From Prevotella sp. ne3005 (GTDB lineage: Bacteria; Bacteroidota; Bacteroidia; Bacteroidales; Bacteroidaceae), in NCBI RefSeq assembly GCF_900110085.1, contig NZ_FOCK01000001.1, positions 186,001 through 250,000 of the forward strand: a DNA stretch of 64,000 nucleotides, written 5' to 3'. The first letter of the stretch is position 1. Each line of letters starts with the position of its first letter. Made by a program: the position numbers and the translations under genes. This document shows, piece after piece, positions 8,301 through 16,924 of the stretch. The notes under the pieces are model-generated. The model did not search any database and had not been told where the DNA came from. It saw only the letters and a program-made list of their open reading frames with translations.

Positions 8301-9029
8301 TCACTTGCCCAAGAACTTCGTGTCGAGATAAGCCTGGAAGGCATCCTTATACATCTCGCCAATAGGCAGATAGGTGTCGGCATCCATGATGACGCGGTTC
8401 TTGTTGACTTCCTGAATCTTGGTGAGGTTGATGATGTAAGAACGGTGGATACGCATAAACGTGTCGGGTAGCCGTTCTTCCATCTTCTTCATCGAGAGGA
8501 GGGTGATGATGGGCTTGGACTGTCCTTCAAGCCAGACCTTCAGATATTCGCTCATAGCCTCCACATAACGGATATCGCCGATGCTGACTTTCACGATACG
8601 ATAGTCGGTCTTCAGGAAGAGCGTATCATCTTCAGTCTCTTTGGCCGGAGTATTTTCCGCAGCCATACCCGCACCCTCCATCCTTTCTTTCAAACGGTTG
8701 GCAGCCCGTTGGAACTCCTGCAGTCCGAAAGGCTTCAACAGATAGTCTACGGCATTCACCTTAAATCCCTCAACAGCATATTCCGAATAGGCAGTAGTAA
8801 AGACCACAAGAGGTGGAGCCATGAGCGCCTTGACAAACTCCATGCCATTCAGGTCGGGCATGTTGATATCGCAGAAGATGGCATCCACGGTATCGTTCTC
8901 CAAAAACCGACGGGCTTCAATGGCACTCCGGCACTGGGCAGCCAACTCCAGGAAGGGCACCTTATTAATATATGAAACAAGCTGCTGCAGAGCCAATGGC
9001 TCATCATCTATGGCAAGACATCTGATCAT
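8301..9029 (-). CDS. LytTR-family response regulator
   Basis: 242 residues. The receiver domain has the acidic pair DDE near residue 8, phosphoacceptor Asp in FCDINMPDLNG, and the TTAYSEYAVEGF and DYLLKPF segments. A LytTR DNA-binding domain follows (FLKTDYRIVKV, RIHRSYIINL, LPIGEMYKDAF). Its start overlaps the stop of the sensor kinase by 4 nt (ATGA), so they form one operon with the lipoprotein gene upstream. Probable role: transcriptional output of that sensor, perhaps on the lipoprotein gene itself. Confidence 0.93.
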   Translation of the reverse strand: MIRCLAIDDEPLALQQLVSYINKVPFLELAAQCRSAIEARRFLENDTVDAIFCDINMPDLNGMEFVKALMAPPLVVFTTAYSEYAVEGFKVNAVDYLLKPFGLQEFQRAANRLKERMEGAGMAAENTPAKETEDDTLFLKTDYRIVKVSIGDIRYVEAMSEYLKVWLEGQSKPIITLLSMKKMEERLPDTFMRIHRSYIINLTKIQEVNKNRVIMDADTYLPIGEMYKDAFQAYLDTKFLGK

Positions 9030-10213
9030 GATAACGGAATATTTAGTTCGACGGCGTAGCTGTCGGCTTCGTCGTGGATATCGAGTGAATAATCATTTTT
9101 GAATAGCAGGTCGAGACGCTTGCGGACATTGGTGAGTCCTACGCCGCCTTTCTCCTGATTGGGTTTGCTAGCCTTGGAGTTACGACAAGAGAAGACCAGT
9201 CTTTCATCCTCCACGGCAGCCTGCAGCTCTATATACGACTCCTGCTGATAACTGACCCCATGCTTGAAGGCATTCTCGACAAACGTGATGAGCAACAGGG
9301 GCGGGATGTTCCTGTCGGGCACCTCCGCAGGCAGATTCTGCGAAATCCTTACCTGATCGGTAAAGCGCAACTGCATCAGTTTCAGATAGGTTCGGATAAA
9401 CTCCAGTTCACGAGCCAGGGTCACGCCGCGCTTGTCGCCCTCATACAAGACGAACCGCATCATCTTCGACAACTCCACGATGGTCTCTTGAGCTTTAGCA
9501 GGATCGATATCCACGAGCGCATGGATATTATTGAGCGTGTTCATGAAGAAATGGGGGTTGATCTGATAACGCAGATACTCCAGCTGCTGCTCCAAATTCT
9601 GCCGTTCCAGTTCTGCCAACCGCTTCTGGTCGTCACGACTACGGAAATAGTACTTCGTGCCGAGGTTTGCGCCAAACATCAGAATGAGCACCACCAAGGC
9701 CAGTATATCACGTTCGCCAACGATGGGAGGCGGCATATGGTCCCGACGCATGCGATGCTCAGGTTTGTCGTGAGGCGGCTTGTCGAAGGGGGGCTGATGC
9801 TCACCGGCCTCATCCATATGGGGCTGATGCCCACCGTTCTCATCCATATGGGGCGGCCGTGATTCATGTCGCTCCATGGGGGGTCGCCTGCGGAAATCCT
9901 TATCCCTCTGTGGCTTATGGGAACATTGCCAGATGAAGAACGCACCCAATACTGCCGTTACGACAGAGAAGTAAAGCACCCGTCGCTGCTGATGCACGAT
10001 GAGCGGTGCCAGGAAGCAGTTATGAAGGAGAAACAAGACCAGGAAAATGGCGAATGAGCGCCAGACAATCAGCACCTCCGTCCAGTTGAAAGTGGCATCC
10101 TCATGATTGATAGTCCTGACATAAAGGCTGAGGAGTGGGGCTAAAAAGAGCAAGCCCCACACCACCAGATACATCATATTTTCATGTCGTGACTGATTCT
10201 TCATCAAATTCAT
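9026..10213 (-). CDS. LytS/YehU-type sensor histidine kinase with His/Pro-rich periplasmic loop
   Basis: About 395 residues from ATG 10213; longer frames upstream run into the neighbouring gene. Three membrane segments (about residues 15-35, 45-70 and 78-98) precede a very hydrophilic loop of about 65 residues rich in His, Pro, Asp and Glu, then a fourth membrane segment (DILALVVLILMFGANLG). The cytoplasmic part has the His_kinase domain with phosphoacceptor in NPHFFMNTLNNIHAL and an ATPase domain (ENAFKHGV N-box, GVGLTNVRKRL G-box). The loop holds 10-residue repeats (HMDEAGEHQP, HMDENGGHQP) coded by 30-bp tandem repeats at about 9785-9855. If the N-terminus is cytoplasmic, the loop is periplasmic. 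Metal sensing is an inference. It overlaps the regulator gene by 4 nt. Confidence 0.9.
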   Translation of the reverse strand: MNLMKNQSRHENMMYLVVWGLLFLAPLLSLYVRTINHEDATFNWTEVLIVWRSFAIFLVLFLLHNCFLAPLIVHQQRRVLYFSVVTAVLGAFFIWQCSHKPQRDKDFRRRPPMERHESRPPHMDENGGHQPHMDEAGEHQPPFDKPPHDKPEHRMRRDHMPPPIVGERDILALVVLILMFGANLGTKYYFRSRDDQKRLAELERQNLEQQLEYLRYQINPHFFMNTLNNIHALVDIDPAKAQETIVELSKMMRFVLYEGDKRGVTLARELEFIRTYLKLMQLRFTDQVRISQNLPAEVPDRNIPPLLLITFVENAFKHGVSYQQESYIELQAAVEDERLVFSCRNSKASKPNQEKGGVGLTNVRKRLDLLFKNDYSLDIHDEADSYAVELNIPLS

Positions 10214-10253
10214 CTGTTTAATGATATAACGTGAAAGAAAGAGATTTATTGTG

Positions 10254-12023
10254 TCAACGCCATCCGCCAGGACCGCCTCCCATGCCACCGTTGCCACCTG
10301 TATACGAGGTGAGCGATACCGAAGAACCGCCACTGACGGTGCCATCCTGAATACCCAGACCACCAAAATACTTGCTGCCGCCGCTGACGGAGACGTCCTT
10401 CAGAAGTGAGGGTGCGGAAGCTGCCGATACAACGAGCCCTGAGCCACCGCCCGATGGTGTCTGGAACGAGAAACTGCTGTTTCCATAGGAAAGGGTGTAC
10501 CAGGCATTGGTCGACCATTGCGAAGCCAGATAACAAGCCTGTGTCAGTTGTGAACCATTCTCCAATCCTCCCACGGCCACGATCGTACCGCCTGTGAGAT
10601 AGAGTTTCTTGCCACCCTCGGTATTGGCATCGATAGCCACCTCGGGAGAGCCGGAGCAGATGGCATAGACAATTCCGCCCTTGATATAGCAGTTGCCGTT
10701 GGCATCGAGGCCGTCGTTGGCCTTTCCCTGGGCATAGACATAACCGCCACTGATGGTCATGTCATCCTTCGAGTTGATGGCATCGTCATAAGCGTAGGAA
10801 GCCACCTCGCCACCTGTTATCGTCAGCTTACCTTTGGTTTCGATGCCCTCACCGTTATTACCGCTGGTGCGCACCCAGATAGTACCGCCGCTGATGGTCA
10901 GGTTGCCATCCACCTTGATACCCTTGGGCGACGAGGTGTCGTTGTTGCTCCTGAACTGTCCGCCCTCGGTGATGATGTATACCTCACCGCCATTGAAGTA
11001 GGCCTCCATATCCACATTGATGCCTTTGCCACCCGAGCCTGTACTTTTCAGCATCAACGTACCTGCATTCACCGTCAGGGTGGAATCGGCCTTGATACAA
11101 GCAGCCCCCTTAGCCTCGCGGTCGTCGGTGTCATAGATGCCATCGCCTGTCGTGATGACGGTGGTGCGTCCGCCATTCACCACGATATGCCCCTCACAAT
11201 TGATGCCTTTTGCTGCGGCCGCTGTCACCTCGACGTTCAGGATGCCGCCATTGATAAACACCCCGTCGTTGGCTTTGATACCGTGGTTGGCTGTCGACTT
11301 CACCGAGATGTTATTCCCTTTGCGAAACACGATATAGTCTGCCGAGTGGATGGCATTGTTCGTGTTACCCGTCACACTGAGCGAACCTTTTCCGTTGAAG
11401 AGCAGCTTACCCTTGCAATAGAGTGCTCCTTTCTGGCTGCCACCAGCGCCATCGGCCAAGGTATTGTCTGTACCTTCTGCCAGCACCACATAGGCACGTT
11501 TGCCGCTCAACAGGTTCAGGGCAGCACTGTCGGGATTGGTGATGCTGACACCGTTCAGCTTCACCTCATATTTCTTATCGCCCACCACCGTAAACGAGCC
11601 GTTAGTCGTCGTACCGCTCAACACGTAGCAGATGCCCTTCGCTGAACCATGATTGGCGGTGACGTGTCCGCCTTTGACGGTGACCTCCACCCCACTCTCA
11701 CTCTTCGCCACAGGGTTCGTCAGGTCAATGCTCACCTCGGTCTTGAAATCGTTGTTCTCCAAGGCATCCTCGTCTTCGGGGAAATACTCCGAGGCAGCTG
11801 CGGTGGGCTCGGCTGTCGTCTGGTCAGGGTTCACCGCAAAGGTAGCCAATACTCCCGTCGTGGCAGAACTGCCACTGCCATTATTGCCAGGAACCTGTGA
11901 TCCGCCTTGGTTCCATTCTTCTTGCGGATCATTATAAAAATCACTCAGGGGGTCTTCTGCCGAACAGCAGGTCAAGACCACTAAAGATGCCATCAGCATC
12001 ATGAAAAACATCATCCTCTTCAT
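10254..12023 (-). CDS. Secreted beta-helix lipoprotein (Cthe_2159/DUF4353-like carbohydrate-binding domain)
   Basis: 589 residues from ATG 12023 (MKRMMFFMMLMASL), with lipobox VVLTCC; an alternative start at 12038 adds five residues. After a low-complexity linker (GSQVPGNNGSGSS) the protein is a series of short beta-strand turns with GG-T-V and N-G motifs (TISGGTIWVRT, TITGGEV, TISGGYVYAQ), typical of the right-handed beta-helix carbohydrate-binding family of Cthe_2159. The end is very Gly-rich (GGNGGMGGGPGGW). A canonical promoter lies at 12056-12088. The histidine kinase follows after 40 nt, so this surface protein, the sensor and its LytTR partner are probably one operon. Cell-surface polysaccharide or calcium binding is inferred from the family. 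Confidence 0.8.
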   Translation of the reverse strand: MKRMMFFMMLMASLVVLTCCSAEDPLSDFYNDPQEEWNQGGSQVPGNNGSGSSATTGVLATFAVNPDQTTAEPTAAASEYFPEDEDALENNDFKTEVSIDLTNPVAKSESGVEVTVKGGHVTANHGSAKGICYVLSGTTTNGSFTVVGDKKYEVKLNGVSITNPDSAALNLLSGKRAYVVLAEGTDNTLADGAGGSQKGALYCKGKLLFNGKGSLSVTGNTNNAIHSADYIVFRKGNNISVKSTANHGIKANDGVFINGGILNVEVTAAAAKGINCEGHIVVNGGRTTVITTGDGIYDTDDREAKGAACIKADSTLTVNAGTLMLKSTGSGGKGINVDMEAYFNGGEVYIITEGGQFRSNNDTSSPKGIKVDGNLTISGGTIWVRTSGNNGEGIETKGKLTITGGEVASYAYDDAINSKDDMTISGGYVYAQGKANDGLDANGNCYIKGGIVYAICSGSPEVAIDANTEGGKKLYLTGGTIVAVGGLENGSQLTQACYLASQWSTNAWYTLSYGNSSFSFQTPSGGGSGLVVSAASAPSLLKDVSVSGGSKYFGGLGIQDGTVSGGSSVSLTSYTGGNGGMGGGPGGWR

Positions 12024-12055
12024 ACGAATATTATGCATTTATTTATTTGTTGGCG

Positions 12056-12088
12056 CAAAGGTAATACAAATAGTGTCACCCACCAAAA
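12056..12088 (-). promoter_or_regulatory. Bacteroidetes promoter for lipoprotein-kinase-regulator operon
   Basis: On the minus strand TTTTG (12088-12084) and TACCTTTG (12063-12056) are 20 nt apart, a canonical -33/-7 pair. The predicted transcript start is 15-20 nt before the coding start. Confidence 0.75.
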
Positions 12089-12142
12089 CTTTTCAGCGAA
12101 CGGCCCATTTCCTTCAATGAATGTTAAATCCCAAGGGCACTC

Positions 12143-12173
12143 TTGGTTTTTTGCTCGCTTATTCGTATCTTTG
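12143..12173 (+). promoter_or_regulatory. Promoter of dsbD-like gene, nearly leaderless
   Basis: TTGG at 12143-12146 and TATCTTTG at 12166-12173 are 19 nt apart. The -7 box ends only 4 nt before the ATG at 12178, so the mRNA would start at or within a few bases of the start codon. Confidence 0.65.
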
Positions 12174-12177
12174 CAGC

Positions 12178-14199
12178 ATGAAGAAATTTCTGTCATTATC
12201 ACTCTTACTGTTCTTTGTGCTCTCAGCCACGGCTCAGATGATGGAGCCCGTTCATTTCACTTCACAGTTGAAGGAACTGAAAGGCGGCGAGGGCGAGCTC
12301 GTATTCTCCGCCACCATCGATCCAGGCTGGCATGTCTATTCCACCAATCTTGGCAACGACGGTCCCATCTCCGCCTCCTTCAACGTGGTGAAGATGGAGG
12401 GTGCCCAACCTGTAGGAAAGCTGCAAGCCAGAGGCAAGGAAATCAAACAGTTCGACAAACTCTTCGAGATGGAGCTGCGCTACTTTGAGAGTGCCGTCAC
12501 CTTCGTGCAGAAAATCCGTTTCACTAAACCCCAATACGACATCGACTGCTACCTCGAGTATGGCGCCTGCAATGATGCGTCTTGTCTGCCTCCCTCTGAG
12601 GTCACGCTGCAGGTCAAGGGAAAGAGTCCCGTAGTGGAAGAGGAGAAGAAGGATCAGGATGAGAAGAAGGAAGAGCCCGTCGTGGCAGAGACACCCAAAG
12701 ACACGGTGGTGGCCGATACGGTGGTGGCCGATTCCGCTACAGTAGCCACTGCCTCCGACCTCTGGCAGCCTGTGGTGGAGGAGCTCCGCGCCATGGGCTC
12801 CGACAGCGACAACATTGCCGACCACTCCTTATGGTTTATTCTCCTGATGGGCTTTGTCGGCGGATTGCTCGCCGTCTGCATGCCCTGCATCTGGCCCATC
12901 ATCCCCATGACGGTCAGTTTCTTCCTCAAGCGTGCCAAGAGTGATAAGCGCCAAGGGGTGCGCGATGCCGTCACCTATGGGCTGTCCATCATAGTCATCT
13001 ACCTCGGACTGGGATTGCTTGTGACAGCCCTCTTCGGCAGCAACACGCTCAATGCCATGTCCACCAATGCTGTGTTCAATATCCTACTCTTCCTGCTGCT
13101 CGTGGTCTTTGCCCTGTCATTCTTCGGTTGGTTCGAAATCAAGCTGCCCGACAGCTGGGCTAACAGCGTCGACACCAAGGCCACAACGACCAGCGGGCTG
13201 CTCTCCATCTTCCTCATGGCGTTCACGCTGGTACTCGTGTCGTTCTCATGCACGGCCCCCATCATCGGCCTGCTGCTCGTAGAGACCACCACCAGCGGCA
13301 ACTGGCTGGCACCTGCCCTCGGCATGTTCGGATTCTCCCTGGCGCTGGCCCTGCCCTTCACGCTCTTCGCCCTCTTCCCTGCCTGGCTGAAACAGGCGCC
13401 GAAGTCGGGGTCGTGGATGAACACGTTGAAGATTGTGCTGGGTTTCATCGAACTGGCCTTCGCCCTGAAGTTCTTCTCCGTGGCCGATCTCGCCTATGGC
13501 TGGCATCTGCTCGACCGTGAGGTGTTCCTCTCGCTGTGGATTGTCATCTTCGCACTCCTGGGTGCCTACCTCTGTGGCTGGCTCAAATTCCAGAGCGACG
13601 AGGTGGGCGGCGAGCTCCATAAGCCGATGCCAGTGGTCTGCATCATGGGCGGACTGGTGTCGCTGGCCTTCGCCCTCTATATGGTTCCCGGACTCTGGGG
13701 GGCTCCGTGCAAGGCTGTCAGCGCCTTCGCCCCTCCGATGAACACGCAGGACTTCAACCTTAATAATAAGGTGGTAGAGGCCAAATACACCGACTACGAA
13801 TCGGGCATGGCCGCTGCCAAGTCGCTGGGCAAGCCTGTACTCATCGACTTCACCGGCTTCGGTTGCGTGAACTGCCGTAAGATGGAGGCAGCCGTATGGA
13901 CCGATCCTACCGTGGCCGATATGCTCACCAACGACTTCGTGCTCATCTCGCTCTATGTCGACGACAAGACGCCGCTCAGCGAGCCCTATGAGGTGACCGA
14001 TGCCAACGGCAACACCAAGACGCTGCGCACCGTCGGGGCGAAGTGGAGCTGGCTCCAGAGTTCCAAGTTCGGTGCCAATGCCCAGCCGTTCTATGTCATC
14101 CTCGACAACGACGGCCATCCGCTCACTGGCAGCCGTGCCTACGATGAAGACATCAACGCCTACATCGACTTCCTGAAAAAAGGACTTGACAAATATTAA
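12178..14199 (+). CDS. DsbD-like thiol:disulfide interchange protein
   Basis: 673 residues from ATG 12178, which gives a clean signal peptide (MKKFLSLSLLLFFVLSATAQ); the longer frame from 12121 would lie upstream of the promoter. The N-terminal periplasmic DsbD-alpha-like domain (to about residue 150) keeps two Cys (GACNDASCLPP). A charged linker (EEEKKDQDEKKEEP) follows, then about eight membrane helices with CMPCIWPI and SFSCTAPIIG, the redox Cys pair of the DsbD/CcdA channel. The C-terminus is a thioredoxin-like domain with GFGCVNCRKME. The family passes electrons from cytoplasmic thioredoxin across the membrane to periplasmic thiols. The SDR gene starts 1 nt after the stop. Confidence 0.9.
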   Translation: MKKFLSLSLLLFFVLSATAQMMEPVHFTSQLKELKGGEGELVFSATIDPGWHVYSTNLGNDGPISASFNVVKMEGAQPVGKLQARGKEIKQFDKLFEMELRYFESAVTFVQKIRFTKPQYDIDCYLEYGACNDASCLPPSEVTLQVKGKSPVVEEEKKDQDEKKEEPVVAETPKDTVVADTVVADSATVATASDLWQPVVEELRAMGSDSDNIADHSLWFILLMGFVGGLLAVCMPCIWPIIPMTVSFFLKRAKSDKRQGVRDAVTYGLSIIVIYLGLGLLVTALFGSNTLNAMSTNAVFNILLFLLLVVFALSFFGWFEIKLPDSWANSVDTKATTTSGLLSIFLMAFTLVLVSFSCTAPIIGLLLVETTTSGNWLAPALGMFGFSLALALPFTLFALFPAWLKQAPKSGSWMNTLKIVLGFIELAFALKFFSVADLAYGWHLLDREVFLSLWIVIFALLGAYLCGWLKFQSDEVGGELHKPMPVVCIMGGLVSLAFALYMVPGLWGAPCKAVSAFAPPMNTQDFNLNNKVVEAKYTDYESGMAAAKSLGKPVLIDFTGFGCVNCRKMEAAVWTDPTVADMLTNDFVLISLYVDDKTPLSEPYEVTDANGNTKTLRTVGAKWSWLQSSKFGANAQPFYVILDNDGHPLTGSRAYDEDINAYIDFLKKGLDKY

Positions 14200-14200
14200 T

Positions 14201-15217
14201 ATGAAGATTCTATTAATCGGTGGCACGGGCACCATCTCGAGTGCCATCACCCGCCAGTTGGCAGCAAGCGGCCACGACCTGTGGCTGCTCAATCGCGGCA
14301 ATCGCAAGAGCGAAGTACCCGCCAGTGTGAAACAAGTCATTGTCGACATCAACGACGAGCAGGAGGTGCTGCGTCAGGTGGGCAGCGAGATGTTCGACGC
14401 CGTCTGTGAGTTCATCGGCTTCCTGCCCTCTCAGGTAGAGCGCGATATCCGCCTCTTCAAGGGCCGCACCCGCCAGTATGTCTACATCAGCTCGGCCTCG
14501 GCCTACAACAAGCCCGCCGCCAATCATGTCATCACCGAGGGCACCACCCTCGCCAACCCCTACTGGGAGTACTCGCGCAACAAGATTGCCTGCGAGGAGC
14601 TGCTCATGAAGGAATACCGCGAAAACGGCTTCCCCGTCACCATCGTCCGTCCCAGCCACACCTATTGTGAGCGTGGCGTGCCCGTCAGCGTGCATGGTCC
14701 CAAGGGCAGCTGGCAGGTGCTCAAACGCATGATGGAGGGCAAGCCCGTCATCGTCAATGGCGATGGTTCATCCCTCTGGACCCTCACATGGAACGAGGAT
14801 TTTGCCCGAGGCTTCATCGGCCTTTTAGGTAATCCCAAGGCCATCGGCGAGCCCTTCCAGATCATGAGCGACGAACAGCTCTCGTGGAATCAGATCTACC
14901 AGTGTGTGGCCAACGCCCTCGGCGTCACGCCCCAGCTCTACCATGTGGCCTCCGACTTCCTCGCTGCCGTAGCGCCCAAGGAATACGACTTTACGGGCAA
15001 CCTCTTAGGCGACAAGTCGGTCACCGTCATCTTCGACTGTTCGAAGCTGAAGCGTGCCGTTCCGGGCTTCCAGTGTGTCACCCGTTTCGACGAGGGTGTG
15101 CGCCGCTGTGTAGCCTATCTCCTCGCCCACCCCGAGCTCCAGGAAGAAGATCCTGAGTTCGACGCCTGGTGCGATAAGGTCATCGCCGCCCAGGAATCCG
15201 CAAAACAAATAATATAA
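14201..15217 (+). CDS. NAD-dependent epimerase/dehydratase-like protein (atypical SDR)
   Basis: 338 residues from ATG 14201. The N-terminal dinucleotide site is ILLIGGTGTISSAI (glycine-rich SDR motif). A YVYISSASAY segment is followed by YWEYSRNKIACEELL, which supplies the Tyr-x-x-x-Lys pair seen in extended/atypical SDRs (Y..NK). TIVRPSHTY and DGSSLWTLTWNEDFARG match the mRNA-binding/isomerase-like atypical SDR branch. No signal peptide. It is tightly coupled to the dsbD-like gene (1-nt gap) and followed after 11 nt by a lipoprotein gene. The substrate is unknown; a nucleotide sugar is possible. Confidence 0.8.
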   Translation: MKILLIGGTGTISSAITRQLAASGHDLWLLNRGNRKSEVPASVKQVIVDINDEQEVLRQVGSEMFDAVCEFIGFLPSQVERDIRLFKGRTRQYVYISSASAYNKPAANHVITEGTTLANPYWEYSRNKIACEELLMKEYRENGFPVTIVRPSHTYCERGVPVSVHGPKGSWQVLKRMMEGKPVIVNGDGSSLWTLTWNEDFARGFIGLLGNPKAIGEPFQIMSDEQLSWNQIYQCVANALGVTPQLYHVASDFLAAVAPKEYDFTGNLLGDKSVTVIFDCSKLKRAVPGFQCVTRFDEGVRRCVAYLLAHPELQEEDPEFDAWCDKVIAAQESAKQII

Positions 15218-15228
15218 CTTAAAGCAAC

Positions 15229-16851
15229 ATGAAAAAAGTATTATTCACAATGATGGCCGTAGTGCTCCTGTTAGGCTTGAGTGCCTGTAAAGACAATACC
15301 GACAACCCCGCAACCCCCAGCCAACAGGAGATGGAACAGAGCCTCGTCGGCCTGTGGAGCGAGTCATTCGACTATGAAGACGTCACCGAGGACGGCAAGC
15401 CCTTCAACCGCGCTTTGATTGTAGTGGAGGCCAAAGCCGACCACACGGGCTACATTGCCCTGGCTGTGTTTGATGACGAATTCAATGAGCCGCTCGAGAT
15501 TTACGGCGGTCCGAAGGATGCACCGTTCACATGGCAGGTGTCTGCCAATGGACAAGTCACCCTGACCGACCCGAATACTGGCACATCCTATGCGGCGGCC
15601 CGCACACGCGGTGACGGGGGTCACAACGACTTTGTCGATATCGGTCAGATCAAGATGAGAAGTGGCTCGGGCAGTATCGCCTTCAGCAATGCCACCCACG
15701 AAGGTACACTTACCAAGACTGTAAGCAATAATAGCGGGATGATCCAAGACTGGATGGCCAAGTCGACCCTCCCTCGGGCCTGCATTATCGACAGCATCCC
15801 CGTGCTGCTTTTCCCCAACCACATGAACTATGTGTTCAACTATCCTTCTGTCGACCCCTTCGGCAATCCCTGCACGCTCAGCGGCACCATCACGGTCAAC
15901 AAATCACTGATAAAGGAAGACAAGCCCTTCAACGGCATTCTGCTCTACAATCACTTCACGATCTACGCCACCACGCAGGCGCCTTCGCGCGGAGCCGTTG
16001 AGTTCCCCACCGGGGCTTCCCTCACCGACTTCATCGTCGTAGCCCCCGACTACTACGGCTTCGGCATCACCGAGAAAGAGCCGCAGGCCTACTGTATCTC
16101 ACGCACCAACGGACGCGCCTCGCTCGATGCCTACCTCGCTGCCAAGCGACTGATAGAAGACTTTAAAGTGAAAAAGGGCGACGACTTCGTCATCGCAGGC
16201 TACTCGGAGGGCGGACAGACCACGATGGGCGTCTTGCGCGAGATCTCAGAGCGCCACCCGGAAATCAAGGTTAAACGCGCCTTCGCCGGCGACGGTCCCT
16301 ACGACATCAACTCGATGTTCGACGCTGTCACCAAAGGTGAAACCGAGATGCCCAGCACCGTCTGCAACCTGCTCTATGCCTACAACCACTTCTTCCGTCT
16401 GGGTTACAACATCCACGACTATCTGAAGGATCCCGTGGCCAAGAACTTCGATGAGTGGTTCCTTAGCAAGCAGAACAAGCGCAGGGCCCTCGACGAGGAG
16501 CTTATCAAAACCAAGAAGACGAGCGATCTCCTCACAGAGGCCTTCCTCGATGCCAACAATCCCCTGTCGCTCAAGTTCAAGGCCGCCTTCAGTGAGGATG
16601 CGCTTACCAGCGGCTGGACGCCCCGCAAAGACTTCGATGTGATGCTCTTCCACGATACGAAAGACGATGTCGTGCCAGTGGAGAATTTCTATGCCATGAG
16701 CAAGTTCCTCAAGGCCAATGGCATCAAGACCGAGGAGTTTGTCGGAGAGTACAGCGCCGAAGCGACCAAGGAGGTCGGCATCACCAATCACGAGGTATCG
16801 GCTCTGACCTTCTTCCTCAGGATTGTAGAATGGATGAAGGCAAACTATTGA
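15229..16851 (+). CDS. Lipase/esterase-like lipoprotein (alpha/beta-hydrolase)
   Basis: 540 residues. Signal peptide and lipobox LGLSAC. Residues about 30-165 form a small beta-rich domain of unknown function. The rest is an alpha/beta-hydrolase of the secretory-lipase type: VAPDYYGFGITE, nucleophile elbow AGYSEGGQ, acid in HDTKDDVVPVENF, and a candidate His in TNHEVSALTF. It lies in the same run as the dsbD-like and SDR genes (11-nt gap). It is probably anchored at the outer membrane, facing periplasm or surface; the ester substrate is unknown. Confidence 0.8.
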   Translation: MKKVLFTMMAVVLLLGLSACKDNTDNPATPSQQEMEQSLVGLWSESFDYEDVTEDGKPFNRALIVVEAKADHTGYIALAVFDDEFNEPLEIYGGPKDAPFTWQVSANGQVTLTDPNTGTSYAAARTRGDGGHNDFVDIGQIKMRSGSGSIAFSNATHEGTLTKTVSNNSGMIQDWMAKSTLPRACIIDSIPVLLFPNHMNYVFNYPSVDPFGNPCTLSGTITVNKSLIKEDKPFNGILLYNHFTIYATTQAPSRGAVEFPTGASLTDFIVVAPDYYGFGITEKEPQAYCISRTNGRASLDAYLAAKRLIEDFKVKKGDDFVIAGYSEGGQTTMGVLREISERHPEIKVKRAFAGDGPYDINSMFDAVTKGETEMPSTVCNLLYAYNHFFRLGYNIHDYLKDPVAKNFDEWFLSKQNKRRALDEELIKTKKTSDLLTEAFLDANNPLSLKFKAAFSEDALTSGWTPRKDFDVMLFHDTKDDVVPVENFYAMSKFLKANGIKTEEFVGEYSAEATKEVGITNHEVSALTFFLRIVEWMKANY

Positions 16852-16858
16852 GACAATA

Positions 16859-16890
16859 TTTGGATATTTTCGATATTTTGTTTACCTTTG
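16859..16890 (+). promoter_or_regulatory. Promoter of the Ig-like/Gly-rich lipoprotein gene
   Basis: TTTGG (16859-16863) and TACCTTTG (16883-16890) are 19 nt apart, a canonical pair. The leader is about 32 nt. Confidence 0.8.
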
Positions 16891-16924
16891 CCACCAATAA
16901 ATAATAATTTTAATCAATAAAACA

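Noticed and set aside
13246..14352. 368-codon open frame on the minus strand opposite the dsbD-like gene
   Set aside because: Antisense to a clear DsbD-like protein, with no protein-like motifs; long antisense frames come from codon bias here. The same applies to 26414-27421, 42980-44023 and 57934-58923.
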